The notes under the pieces: model-generated | Told to the model about the DNA's origin: nothing | Seen by the model: the letters and a program-made list of their open reading frames with translations, nothing else | The model's database searches: none | Source: Valencia hispanica | Taxonomy: Eukaryota; Chordata; Actinopteri; Cyprinodontiformes; Valenciidae | Direction: 5' to 3' | NCBI GenBank assembly: GCA_963556495.2 | Contig: OY747712.1 | Location: 51,675,069-51,739,068 of the forward strand | DNA length: 64,000 bases | Made by a program: the position numbers and the translations under genes | Shown: positions 28,333 to 39,994 of the stretch, piece after piece | How the letters are laid out: every line of letters starts with the position of its first letter | Position numbering within the stretch: position 1 is the first letter of the stretch

Positions 28333-29529
28333 CTAAAATGAGTTGCAATATCCTTTCCTTTTGTCCACTTCTATAAATGATGGTAAATTGGTTTTGCTCC
28401 TACACATTAACTCGTTCAAGGTATTCCAGAGTTGTTTGCTATCATTTTTTTTATTCTCTATCTTATTTCTATAATATATTTGTTTCTTTTTTCTGTTTTG
28501 TTTAGTCACTTTATTCCACTCAATACAATAGGTTTTCCACTTCTCAGATGTCTTTAGAACACACGCTTCCTTTTTCAAGTTGTCTCTGTGCGCCATAGAC
28601 TGCTTAAGCTCCGTGTCAATCCACGGGGCCTTATTTGCTCTAACTGTAAATTTTCTAAGCGGCGCATGTTTATCTGCCACTGAAAGAAATAAGTCATTGA
28701 ATAATTTTACAGCCACATTTACATCTTTTGTGTTCAGCACTTGGTTCCAATCCATTTCCTTTAAATGCCTGACAAAATCTTCTTCACAAAAATTCTTGTA
28801 ACTTCTCTTCTGTAATACTCTTGGTCTACTTTTAGGTACCTTAGACTTTCTTACCAGAGCAATGATATTGTGATCTGTAAAGCCAACAGGAATAGAGTCT
28901 GCTTTCGAACAGCCCGAACTATTGTTTGTGAAGATATGGTCAATGCATGTCGAAGATGTTTGCCCCAGCTCATTGCAAAAAATCCTTGTAGGCTGTTTAA
29001 CCAGCTGTTTTAAATTACAAATACGTGTTGTATTTTTTAACTTTCTCCTTAGATGACATGAGTTGGAGAGCCAGTCAATATTTACATCACCCAAGACATA
29101 CATTTCATTGCCTAAGTCAGACATTTTTGTAAAAATGGAGCACAATTCATCAACATACAGTGCATTTGAGCTTGGAGGTCTATAGATGCAGCCAATTAGA
29201 ATAGGTCGACTATAAGGGATATGCACTTCCAAACATAAACATTCAATAGAAGGAACCATCAAGTCTGTCCTAACTTTGACAGGAATGTGGCTTTGTATGT
29301 AAATAGCCACTCCACCTCCAAAGAGATTCCGATCACATCTAAAAATATTATAATCTGCAATAGCCACACAATCATCATCAACAGTTTGATTTAAATGTGT
29401 CTCAGATACAGCCATGATATTTATTCTGTCATTGCGCATAACATTTGATAATTCATGAACATTGTTTCTTAAACTCCTAATATTTATATGAGCAATTCTC
29501 CATCCTTTATTAGGTAAATTGAGTCCCAT
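28333..29529 (-). CDS. LINE ORF2, APE-type endonuclease part
   Basis: The 398-codon frame begins 67 bp after the ORF1 stop. It has the AP-endonuclease motifs in order: INIRSLRNNVHEL, ETHLN, GGGVAIYI, GCIYRPPSSN, VLGDVNIDWLS, DHIFTN and TDHNII. These nick target DNA for target-primed reverse transcription. The linker (WIDTELKQSMAHRDNLKK and LWNTLNELM) leads towards the RT, but the frame breaks at about 28333; the next RT codons start near 28141, with AT-rich shifted sequence between them. Confidence 0.85.
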   Translation of the reverse strand: MGLNLPNKGWRIAHINIRSLRNNVHELSNVMRNDRINIMAVSETHLNQTVDDDCVAIADYNIFRCDRNLFGGGVAIYIQSHIPVKVRTDLMVPSIECLCLEVHIPYSRPILIGCIYRPPSSNALYVDELCSIFTKMSDLGNEMYVLGDVNIDWLSNSCHLRRKLKNTTRICNLKQLVKQPTRIFCNELGQTSSTCIDHIFTNNSSGCSKADSIPVGFTDHNIIALVRKSKVPKSRPRVLQKRSYKNFCEEDFVRHLKEMDWNQVLNTKDVNVAVKLFNDLFLSVADKHAPLRKFTVRANKAPWIDTELKQSMAHRDNLKKEACVLKTSEKWKTYCIEWNKVTKQNRKKKQIYYRNKIENKKNDSKQLWNTLNELMCRSKTNLPSFIEVDKRKGYCNSF

Positions 29530-29596
29530 CTATTTGAGTGTCTGTTTGACGCCATAGAAATGTCAACATTTTAATCCATTCCTTCCAATATTTCTC

Positions 29597-30463
29597 TTAG
29601 TCCCTGATCTTAGGCTTCACGACCAAACCATCATAGCTGATAACAGCATAGTCTCCTCTCGCTCTTGCTTCTTTAAGAGCAGGTAGCAGCTCTGCTCTTC
29701 TCTTCCTCACTCTCTCAGAGAAGTCCTCGTTGATATATATTGAGGAGTTCTTGAGCAGTGATCGAGCTCGAGCCATGATTAGTTGTTTGTCTTTAAAACG
29801 CAGTAGTTTTACTACTATAGATCTTGGTCTGTCATTTTCAGCTCTGAATTTCCCATTTCTGTGAGCGCGCTCGATCTCCACTGGTGCTTCTACTTTCAGG
29901 TTTTTTGTAATTAACTCCTTCACTTTATCTTCAGTTTCTTCCCAGGTTTCTTCAGCTCTATCAGGACCAAGTCCAGTGATTACAACATTATTTCTCCTGG
30001 ACTGATTCTCAATGTAGTCCAATTGCTCATCACAGCTCTTCAAAGACAGTTCAGATTTTAAATCTTGGATGAGTTTGTTAATACCATTAAAATCAGCTTT
30101 CTGCGTTAGAGCTTGCTTTTTCAAGTCATCAATATGTTTCTGTGAGTAGTTTAAACTCACCTTGAGTTCTTGTTTCTCACCCACAAGAGAATCCACTCTT
30201 TTAGTAGTAGAGTCCAAGATCATTTGACAGAAAATGCTGAATACTTTCTCTTGCCTCCCAAGCAGGGTCTCATACTGCTCCTTTTGGTTATCCAGCATGT
30301 CTTTCACAGTCTCCATTGTTACATACTCCAGTTCCTCAGTGTTGACGACTTTATTTCCACCTTTACTGCGAGTGGCCATGATGTAGCAGACAGCAGCAGC
30401 GCTCCTCTTCCAGCAGTTGGCTACAGAGCCTCCTCTCTCCTCTCCACGGTGCAGTCCACACAC
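29597..30463 (-). CDS. LINE ORF1, L1-type (coiled coil - RRM - CTD)
   Basis: The frame is intact for 288 codons; a Met at about residue 29 (MATRSKGG) is a better start than the first one. Residues about 45-150 are rich in charged heptads (KDMLDNQKEQYETLL, VGEKQELKVSLNYSQKHIDD) and look like a coiled coil. The RRM follows with YIENQSRRNNVVITGL and ELITKNLKV, then the C-terminal domain with IERAHRNG, RPRSIVVKLLRFKDKQLIM and INEDFSERVRKRRAELLPAL. This order is that of L1 ORF1p (Transposase_22 family), an RNA-binding trimer that packages LINE RNA. No stop or shift is visible. Confidence 0.82.
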   Translation of the reverse strand: MCGLHRGEERGGSVANCWKRSAAAVCYIMATRSKGGNKVVNTEELEYVTMETVKDMLDNQKEQYETLLGRQEKVFSIFCQMILDSTTKRVDSLVGEKQELKVSLNYSQKHIDDLKKQALTQKADFNGINKLIQDLKSELSLKSCDEQLDYIENQSRRNNVVITGLGPDRAEETWEETEDKVKELITKNLKVEAPVEIERAHRNGKFRAENDRPRSIVVKLLRFKDKQLIMARARSLLKNSSIYINEDFSERVRKRRAELLPALKEARARGDYAVISYDGLVVKPKIRD

Positions 30464-30604
30464 CTGTTAGCAAGGATGAAAACAGACGAGCTCGCGAGAA
30501 GCTGGGTTTTTTGGTTTCAAATAATGAAACCAAAAAAAACTCTTCTTCTTTTACACTTTACCATCATAGCCTGCAGCAGTAAACATTACAGGCTACTATA
30601 AGCT

Positions 30605-31585
30605 TAGCTCTTCTTTTTTTTATGTGTCCTATTTGGCAGTATGGAGCTCAGAATTGGTGTTTGAGTACCAGGTAGAAACCCAACAGATTTACTTTCACAA
30701 GCGGAGCACTACAGCTTTTGCTATAGTACTCCACTTGATATATATGTGTGAGAAATCTTTATCATGAATTGCTGTGGGTTTTATTTTCTGATGTTATGGA
30801 CACGGAAAATAAAGGGGAAGAAAGAAAGAACATGAAGAAGAGAGGTAGGAAACAAAAAGTCAAGAGAGAGGGTGAGTTGAAAATACAAGAGAGGAAGGGG
30901 AACAAAGAAAACACAGGAAAACATCGAACTCTGCCTCCATACCCACAGGACAGCAGAGAGAGGGGAAAAACAAAAAACCCCGAAAAAGGAACATCGACAA
31001 AACAAACCAAACATTGTGAACTAAGAATTACACAACCACATCACACAAAAAGGGATATAAAAATACATCAACAATGTCATTGAAAAGCTCATGGTACCAA
31101 TTAATCAAGATCTAGTAATGATAACCACAGCCCAAGAATATATCTGTAAACACCAGAAACCCCACACCTATGTGTGTGTGTGACCATGCTGGTGCATATA
31201 AGGTTTCTCCATAAGAGTGCTCGATAGCTGGTGTGAGCAGGAATCAATCCGTCGCCCAGGAATCGATGCAGAAATGAAGGAGATCGGAGCAAAGACGTCC
31301 AAAGGACCCCCAGAGCTCCAGGCGGACCAGCGCGGGGCAGACCGCATCCCCCAAGAGAGGAGCAGAGGAGAACCCCAGGGGAACACCCAGCGGCTACTAT
31401 GTAGGGGCCCGGGGGGCCGCAGTGATGAGCCCATGGCCCCGAAGGCAACAGGCTGCGCCAGGGCGGGCCCGTCCATGGACCGGGAGAGTCGGGGCCCAGG
31501 GGCGCCCCACCCCCTAGCAGGGACCCGACCAACGAGGGGCCCCCGCCACCCTAACCCCATAATCGTTCACACACCCATGTAGAAG
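30605..31585 (-). mobile_element. GC-rich poly(A)-tailed retroelement (copy 2), 5' truncated
   Basis: Read on the minus strand this segment matches copy 1 from about 26920 to its tail, including GGGGGATGCGGTC, ACTCTTATGGAGAAACCTTA, CTGTGGGTATGGAGGCAGA and the last part before the A run, here a short T run at 30612-30621. It is shorter at the 5' end than copy 1, as expected for LINE-type truncation. It lies next to the 5' end of the L1-type-ORF1 LINE. No reading frame is conserved between the two copies. Confidence 0.8.
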
Positions 31586-31844
31586 CTACTGTTTATTTTT
31601 CCACCTGTGTGTAAAGCCTAGTTTATACTTCTCCGTCAGCAATTTTGCACTCACACGCACATGTATTGACGGAGATGTTTTCCTTTTATACTTCTCTGTT
31701 GGTGTATCAGTGTTTTAATTGAAAGCTTTTTACTAGAAGGCCAGCTCATTGAATGTTTTAAAAATGCATGTAAACAAACAAAGCGGTCTGCTTTGTTTTT
31801 CTCTACACCTCCTGGTGTTCAAAATCGCCGAAACACTATATCAA
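31586..31844. other. Unassigned stretch with a TIR-like motif
   Basis: The sequence starts with AAAGCCTAGTTTATACTTCT at about 31614 and has TTTTATACTTCTCTGTTGG at about 31683; the ACTTCTC element with GACGGAG recurs. It may be the end of a DNA transposon, but I cannot assign it. Confidence 0.3.
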
Positions 31845-32505
31845 ATTAAACTTTATTTATAAAGCGCTATTCATACAAGAAGTTGCATCACAAAGTGCTT
31901 TACAGATTAAAATGACCCCACATAAAACCACCTTCCCTTCCCTCCCCCACAGATTTAAAAGCATGGTCACAGTTATACCCCCTCCCCCCAACCCATCTCC
32001 CATGCACACACACAGTTAAAAGAAAAAGTTAAAACATTTGGGACATTGGGCCGAGTGTAGATGAACCATGCAAGGAAACGCCATCAGAGGAGCCATCTGC
32101 CCCGGCAGCAGTAGATTAACAGCAGCAGCCGAGGCACCGACACAGGGCACCTAGTGGAGGCAAGGCCAAGACCCCCACCTCCACCCAAGCTCCACCTGGA
32201 GAGCACCCAGGCAGTTACAGCCGACCACCGCTCCCGGGGCAGAGGGCTCCCACAGAGGAAACACTGGAACGGGGATTAAGATAAATTAAAGTATAAAAAG
32301 AAACGGTAAATTAATGTGCTAAGATTAAATAGTAAAACTGATAAAAATATAATCATATAAAACATCCAGAGCAATTAAACAGTGATAAATAATAATCAGT
32401 TAAAAGCAAAGCTAAAAAGGTGAGTCTTGGGCCTGCTCTTAAAAACATGAACGTTCTCTGCACTCCTGAGGTCCTCTATATATAAGATAAACTGGCCTTG
32501 AAATA
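31845..32505 (-). mobile_element. L2-group LINE 3' end (family L2-d, copy 1)
   Basis: On the minus strand the right part encodes the last codons of an L2-type ORF2, around RAENVHVFKSR-like and RPKTHLF, followed by a 3' UTR with a conserved G+C-rich block (complement of GAGAGCACCCAGGCAG and CGGGGCAGAGGGCTCCCA) and the end TATAAATAAAGTTTAAT. A second copy lies at 51335-52062. It is strongly 5' truncated. Confidence 0.7.
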
Positions 32506-32937
32506 TAATTTGGCATCTAGTGCCCAAAAGCTGATTACTAATGACATGGACTATAGAGCACCATTCTGGTGAAATGATCTGGGGCTGATGTTGGGTTGAC
32601 CAATAACAGACATGCGCTCTCCATTGCTCTCAACAAATAGTTAAAAGATTGTGCTCAACTCTGCCCGTCCTTGCGTGACTGACTGAGAGCCCTTGCGTTG
32701 ATGGATTTGCTTTGGTAATTTTTGCTTTGGTGTGGAGCTATAGGCACAGACTATAGTATATCATTTAATTTATTCCCACTTTCACACCTTATTATGAACG
32801 ATCAACTCAAAATATTCCCACACTGGGGAACACTTCCTTTTTCTTGCAGGCTCCATCTGTAAAATGGAGTTGGATTGTTGGTGTGTAAGCTTATGTGACT
32901 GCAGAATAAAGTGCCCACACCAAACAGGATGTTGGTT
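32506..32937. other. Unassigned stretch
   Basis: No domain, RNA gene or repeat recognised. The last 100 bp before 32938 may belong to the gypsy-like element but do not translate in its frame. Confidence 0.35.
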
Positions 32938-33560
32938 CTATGGTGTCAGAGCTACTTTCCTTTTCGGGGTTTGCCAGTTATTATAGGTGTTGTGTGGAAG
33001 GTTTCGCCAAACTGGCAGCACCTTTTCACAAGTTAGTGGCTCAGTTGACGGGCTCCAAGTCCAAAAGGAGCTCTGGTCAGACTTTTCAAGCTGCATGGAT
33101 GGCGGAGTGTGAGACAAGCTTTGAGAATCTGAAAGTCCGATTGACGTCTGCCCTAGTGTTGGCGTACGCAGACTTTGCTAGTCCCTTTATCCTGGAGACA
33201 GATGCCAGTCACTCAGGCCTTGGCAAGTGCTCTCTCGGGGGACTGAGGAAGGAATTAGACCTATAGCATACGCCAGTAGAGGCCTTCGACCAATTTAGCG
33301 TAATATGTCCAACTACAGCTCCATGAAACTGGAGTTTCTGGCATTGAAGTAGGCTGTGACAGAAAAGTTTAGGGAGTACTCGTTGGTACGTCAGTGTGTA
33401 GTGTACACCGATAACAATCCGCTGAGCTCTCTTAACTCTGCACAGTTGTGGGCGGTGGAGCACCGCTGAGCAACTGACTGTTTTTGACTTTACCATAAAG
33501 AATCGTTCAGGACTCAGTAACAGGAATGCATATGCATTGTCTCGTCAGCTGGAAGTTTGG
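32938..33560 (+). pseudogene. Ty3/gypsy pol fragment (RT thumb - RNase H)
   Basis: The frame 32940-33266 encodes LLSFSGFASYYRCCVEGFAK, the RT connection region of Ty3/gypsy pol, then CETSFENLKVRLTSALVLAY and PFILETDASHSGLG, the first RNase H block. It then shifts frame; the next blocks IAYASRGL, MKLEFLAL and VVYTDNNPLS are still readable with stops between them to about 33560. LTRs, protease, the RT active site and integrase are not present. It is a short decayed remnant. Confidence 0.85.
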
Positions 33561-33714
33561 ACAAGTACAGTACAGCAGGTATTGCCCGGTACTCCCAGAA
33601 ATTTTACAATCTGTCAAAAGGGAGGGCTTGGTCCCTGCTTCACAGTCTGCATTGACTGTTTTGCCATCTCATACACCCTCGATCTTCGTATTATGCAGGA
33701 AGCTGACCCTATTT

Positions 33715-34010
33715 TTAAAATCAGAATCATTTTATTGCCATTGCCAGTAAAAAATAAATAAATAAATTTACAGACTAGGAATTTGCTCTAATGTATCGGT
33801 GCAGATAAATAACGAAGTAAAAGAGAAATTAAGAAAAAACAAAAACATATACTTTTAAATGTAATACTTGGTTAAAAACAACAATATGTTTGTTTGTTTT
33901 TGTAACAGTAGCAGGTGAATAGTGTGGCTATTTAGCTATTATTTAAGAGTCTGATGGCTGAGGGGAAGAAGCTGTTTCTGTGGCAGGCAGTTCTGGTCTT
34001 TAAGTGAGTT
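33715..34010 (-). mobile_element. Probable LINE 3' end fragment
   Basis: Read on the minus strand, the part near 33960-34010 gives ACTGCCTGCCACAGAAACAG and TTCTTCCCCTCAGCCATCAG, a pattern common at the ORF2 end of CR1/Rex-type LINEs, followed by an AT-rich 3' end with GGCAATAAAATGATTCTGA. Identity is not certain. Confidence 0.4.
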
Positions 34011-34029
34011 TTCTATTGTACTTACCTTC

Positions 34030-34457
34030 GTGTCGCTCTGCAGATCCCGCTCCAGATACTCCTGGCTTCTTCATCGTTCCCGAACGTATCCTTCAAGGAG
34101 TCCTCCTGCACTACAAGGTTCAGAATCAACCAACCACTTCCTACAAGAATTAGATCAGAACCTGTCTCAGCGGCCACTCATCCCCAGCCAAACTCAGCAA
34201 CAGACTTCTACTTACCTTCCCCGGAACCAGCCTGTGGGATTACAAGTAAGCCACAACAAAACCCAGCTAAATATATCAACCTTCATAGCCACCTACTAAC
34301 TACTCTCTACTCCTTCTAGTGTTCCTGACCTCCAAGCTCCTGTTGTGCTGTTCCCCGTGCTCATCTGTCCTTCGTCCTGTGGAAATAAACCTTTTACAAG
34401 CTGACCTCTGTTGTCTGAAGTTGGTGATTGATTTAGAGTCGACATCAAACATGACAA
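34030..34457 (+). mobile_element. Possible LTR fragment
   Basis: The stretch has a polyadenylation signal (GGAAATAAACCTTTTACAAG) followed by a short GT-rich part and ends AACATGACA, as an LTR would. It lies 0.5 kb downstream of the gypsy pol fragment in the same orientation. No matching second LTR was seen, so this is tentative. Confidence 0.3.
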
Positions 34458-35017
34458 TTTCCCTCTGCGAGGAATAAATTATTTTTGAATTTCAATAGAA
34501 TTGAGTGTAAGAACATAACAACATGGATTTACTGGGAATTATGTTTGTGTTCAACACTAAATTATGTTACTAAGTGCCACCATGGTAACCATGTAACACT
34601 CTCAGGTCATTTGGTATTCCTGTGTTTCAACCATCGGCATAAAAGGAATCTTCTAGCATTAAGGTAGATATGTTTCAAAACATCCGCACTTGTAACTTGG
34701 ATCCACGCACTTGTATTTTCAGTCCACACTTGTACAACTAAATTTTGTATCAAATGGTAAAAAATACATGTAAAATCAACTTGAATGTGTGTGTAAAATT
34801 GTCATCTGTGGTAAATTTTCTCACAAACTTGCTTCAAATTTTAAGTTGTGAAGAAGAAATTACAAATGCTTAAAATTATATTTCGAAGAGTCAATTTTCC
34901 CGCTACATGTACATGTCAGTGAACACAACTTCTCGAATCTGCTGCTGCGCATGCTCAACTCTCTTTCTACAGGTGTGACTTTTGAAACATAATTGCAGTT
35001 GTTTGTATATATTATAG
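34458..35017. other. Unassigned AT-rich stretch
   Basis: Begins with ATTTCCCTCTGCGAGGAATA and a TTTTTGAATTTCAA motif like a Rex1 tail, then shows nothing I can assign before the L2 copy at 35018. Confidence 0.35.
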
Positions 35018-35102
35018 GGTCCAGACCAGGAAGCAGAGTCGTACTTTAACCCACCTCTCTGCTGCCTCTGTACTGTTACCCCCCCATTACCCTATAGAAA
35101 CA

Positions 35103-38100
35103 GTGTCTTGCCCACGGCCAAAATTAAATGGATTAAAAGTTAAGCCAAAAAAAGCAAATTATGGAAATCTCATAAAAATAAATACAACTTTGACTGAACA
35201 GAAAAATAAATCTATTAAATGTGGTTTATTAAACATAAGATCTCTCTCCTCAAAGACTTTGTTAGTAAATGACTTGATTTGTGATAATCACATTGATTTC
35301 CTTTGTCTCACAGAAACCTGGTTGCAGCAGGAGGATTATGTCAGTATAAATGAGTCAACTCCTTCCAGTCATTTAAATTTTCACATTCCTAGAAATACTG
35401 GGCAAGGAGGAGGAGTTGCAACCATTTTTCATTCTGATTTACTAATTAGTCCCAGACCAATTGATAGCTACAGTTCTTTTGAACATCTAACCCTTAATTT
35501 TCCTCATCCAAGTTGCAAAACATTAAGACCATTTTTGTTTGTGGTTTTGTATCGTCCACCAGGCCCTTACTCTCAATTCTTGGATCAGATCTCACATTTT
35601 TTATCTGATTTAGTATTAAATACTGATAGGGTTATTATAGTGAGGGACTTTAATATTCATGTGGATACTGAAAGTGATAGCCTAAATGCAGCCTTTAATG
35701 CTATTTTAGACTCAATTGGCTTTACACAAAAAGTACAGGGATCGACCCACGGGCAAACACACTTTGGACCTTGTACTGACATACGGTATTGAGTGTGAGG
35801 AAATAACAGTCCACCCACATAACCCGGTCCTGTCTGACCACTTCTTAATAACTTTTGAATTTACTTTAACTGACCATTTTAAATCTGAAAGAAAATTCCA
35901 TTATAGTAGAGCTTTCTCAGACAATGCTGTAACAATTTTTAAAGAATCTGTTCCATTCTTACTTTCCTTAGTGTCTCAGGGTAACACAGTGGATGGCAGC
36001 AATTCTATCTCTAACCCTTCAGAAATTGATGATCTGGTTCACAGCGTTACGTCCTCATTGCGTTTGGCATTAGATAGTGTAGCCCCCTTAAAAAAGAAAG
36101 TGGCTAGCCATAGGAGGCTGACTCCTTGGTTCAACGCAGAGTTGCGTACTTTAAAGCAGAATACTAGGAAGTTGGAGAGAAAATGGCGCTCTACGCATCT
36201 AGAGGATTCCTATTTAACCTGGAATAACAGTCTATTGCTGTATAAAAAGACCCTTCGACAAGCTAGAACAGCATATTTTCCATCATTAATAGAGGCGAAT
36301 AAAAACAATCCTAGGTTTCTTTTTAGTACAGTTGCCAAACTTACACAGAGTCATAGCTCTGTTGAGCCAACTATTCCCCCAGCTCTTAGCAGTGATGATT
36401 TTATGGGATTCTTCATAAATAAAATTAATTCAATAAAAAATAAAATCATTGGCATCCTCCCAAACATTATTACTTCTTCCTCAGTAAATGAGGCAGCATC
36501 GGAAAGAACTGTAGAACCTCAGTTCTGCTTAGGCTGTTTTGATTCAGTCGAGCTTTCGGAATTATCAAAAATATTAGCCTCATCTAAACCTTCAACTTGT
36601 ATGTTGGACCCAATTCCAACCAAATTATTTCAATTCAAAATTCAAAATTCAATTCAAAAATACTTTATTGATCCCAGAGGGAAATTAAGTGTTGGTATAG
36701 CTCATATAATCAATTCTTTAAGGAGTTGTTGTAGATAATGATGGCTGTGGGCAGGAAGGATTTCCTGTAGCGAACACTTTAAAGAAGTGTTCCATTTGGT
36801 TCTTGGCCCCATTTTGGATATGATGAATCTATCCTTAGTAAACGGATACGTACCACAGGAATTTAAAATAGCTGTAATTAAACCTTTACTCAAGAAACCT
36901 TCCCTTGATCAAGATGACTTAGTGAATTACAGACCTATATCTAACCTTCCTTTCTTATCCAAAGTCCTTGAGAAAATTGTTGCTAATAAAGTCTGTGAGC
37001 ATCTAAACAGTAACGAGCTGTTTGAAGAGTTTCAGTCAGGTTTTAGAGCTCATCATAGCACTGAAACAGCACTGGTGAAGGTTACTAATGATATTCTCAT
37101 GGCCTCAGATAATGGACTGGTGTCTGTTCTGGTTTTGTTAGATCTCAGTGCTGCTTTTGACACAGTCGATCATAATATTCTCTTAGAAAGGCTTGAACAT
37201 GTTGCAGGGATCAAAGGAACAGCACTAGGCTGGTTTAAATCATATTTGTCTGATAGATTCCAGTTTGTTCATCTAAATGATACATCTTCTTCACTCTCAA
37301 GGGTTACTTGTGGAGTTCCACAGGGTTCTGTGCTTGGACCAATTCTGTTCACCATATATATATGCTCCCAATTGGTAGAATCATTAGACAGCATGGGATA
37401 AATTTCCACATCTATGCCGATGATACACAACTATATTTATCCATAAATCCTGATGAACCCAGTCAGTTAGGTAGATTACAGGCATGTCTGGAAGACATAA
37501 CAACATGGATGAATCTAAACTGTTTGCTTTTAAATTCTGACAAAACAGAAGTTGCTGTCTTTGGACCAGAAGTTCTTAAACAGAAACTGATTAGTCAATC
37601 ACTTCATCTGGATGGCATTAAATTGGCCTCCAGTAATAACGTAAAAAACCTCGGCGTTATTTTTGACCAAGACTTGACATTTAAATCCCATATTAAACAG
37701 GTTTCTAGGATTTCTTTCTTTCACCTCCGGAATATTGCTAAAATTAGAAACATCCTGTCCAGGAGTGATGCTGAGAAACTAGTCCATGCATTTGTTACCT
37801 CAAGGCTGGACTACTGTAATTCTTTACTATCAGGTAGTCCACAAAATGCCATTAAAAGCCTTCAGTTGATCCAAAATGCGGCAGCAAGAGTTCTGATGAA
37901 TATTAAAAAGAGAGATCACATTTCTCCTGTTTTAGCTTCCCTTCATTGGCTCCCTGTTAAATCCAGAATAGAATTTAAGATCCTTCTTCTTACATACAAA
38001 GCCCTTAATAATCAAGCTCCATCATACATGAGAGATCTAATTGTTCCTTATGTTCCTAACAGAGCACTTCGCTCTCAGACTGCAGGTTTACTTGTAGTTC

Positions 38101-38255
38101 CTAGGATTTCTAAAAGTAGAATGGGAGGCAGATCTTTTAGTTATCAGGCACCTCTCCTGTGGAACCAGCTCCCAGCTTTAGTCCGTGAGGCAGACACTCT
38201 GTTTACTTTTAAGGCCAGGCTTAAAACTTTCCTTTTTCATAAAGCTTATAGTTAG
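35103..38255 (+). pseudogene. L2 ORF2 (endonuclease - reverse transcriptase), frameshifted
   Basis: Endonuclease: [71 protein letters not shown], then HNPVLSDHFLITFEF. Linker: [87 protein letters not shown] and the catalytic box [12 protein letters not shown]-terminus: SRLDYCNSLLSGSP, NAAARVL, HWLPVKSRIEFKILLLTYKA and LWNQLPALVREADTLFTFKA. Breaks are a frameshift near 35750, the Rex1 insertion at 36631, and a +2 shift at 37355-37365, where (TA)n is one unit longer than in the copies at 8180 and 49160. Only three lesions separate it from an open frame. Confidence 0.92.
36631..36783 (-). mobile_element. Rex1 3' end inserted in L2
   Basis: The inserted sequence is the antisense of a Rex1 3' terminus: TTGAATTTTGAATTG, CTTTATTGATCCCAGAGGGA and GGGCAGGAAGGATTTCCTGT. 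The uninterrupted L2 at 8755-8790 shows the empty site. The junction near 36772-36793 reads GAACACTT-TAAAG-AAGTGTTC, a small inverted repeat of target sequence. Confidence 0.88.
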
Positions 38256-39020
38256 AGTGGCTTAGGTCATCCTGAGCTATCTCTGTAGTTATGCTGCTAT
38301 AGGCTTAGACTGCTGGAGGACAGACTTACCAATTTTCTTCACTCTGCTACTTCCTTTTCTCCTACGACTCTCCAGTTGTATTACAGTACATTCTGTTATT
38401 TCAACTGTTAACTTTGTTTTCTCTCAGTGTTTTTCTCTCCATAGAAGATATACCTGGTCTGGTATCCTGCTTGGCTGCAATTCCCTGTTGGACGGGGGGC
38501 ATCGACTGGGATGATCCTCCCAGTAACTGAACATCCACTGTGTCCTGTTATCAACTTTTTACTTTCTGTAACATAGAAAGTTCTCTTATATCAGATCTTC
38601 TGTTCCTTCTGTGTCTCTGCTCTGTCTTCTCAAACCCCCAGACGGTCGTGGCAGATGGCCGCTCCTACTGAGCCTGGTTCTGTTGGAGGTTTCTTCCTGT
38701 TAAAGGGGAGTTTTTCCTCTCTACCGTCGCTACATGCTTGCTCAGTATGAGGGATTGCTGAAGGATTGCTGTGGTTGTTAAGTCTGCCCAACCTCACGCC
38801 AATGACTGACGCAATCTGCTGGGATTCATTAAATAGGAACCTTTTTAACTGATTGGAATGTTTGTATAAATGTATTGAAATGACTTCTTGTTAAGTGCCT
38901 TGAGATGACATCTGTTGTGAATTGGCGCTATATAAATAAACTGAATTGAAAATTGAATTGAAATTGAATTGAATTGAAATTGAATTGAATTGAATTGAAT
39001 TGAATTGAAATTGAATTGAA

Positions 39021-39994
<974 letters not shown>

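Larger units (their letters stand above)
24545..30600 (-). mobile_element. LINE with L1-type ORF1 and CR1/Jockey-type EN-RT, split by a poly(A)-tailed insertion
   Basis: From right to left the element has a 5' region (30464-30600), ORF1 (29597-30463), endonuclease (28333-29529), RT (25262-28141, interrupted), the C-terminal domain (24833-25240), and a 3' UTR with GGATCCCCATTAGCTGTC and CTACTCTTCCTGGGGTCC. Both halves of the RT join cleanly across the insertion at 26093-27914. The exact clade is uncertain; I place it in the Jockey/CR1/L2 group. Confidence 0.82.
35018..39020 (+). mobile_element. L2 LINE (family L2-a), long copy with 3' UTR and tail
   Basis: The copy starts at GGTCCAGACCAGGAAGCAG, at the C-terminal end of ORF1, and runs through all of ORF2 to the 3' UTR and a long (TTGAATTGAAA)-type tail to about 39020. 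It lacks most of ORF1 by 5' truncation. A 150-bp antisense Rex1 end is inserted at 36631-36783. Confidence 0.92.

Noticed and set aside
32938..33560. Possibility of an endogenous retrovirus
   Set aside because: The RT-RNase H signature is of Ty3/gypsy type, with no env or retroviral pol features; only a short remnant exists.
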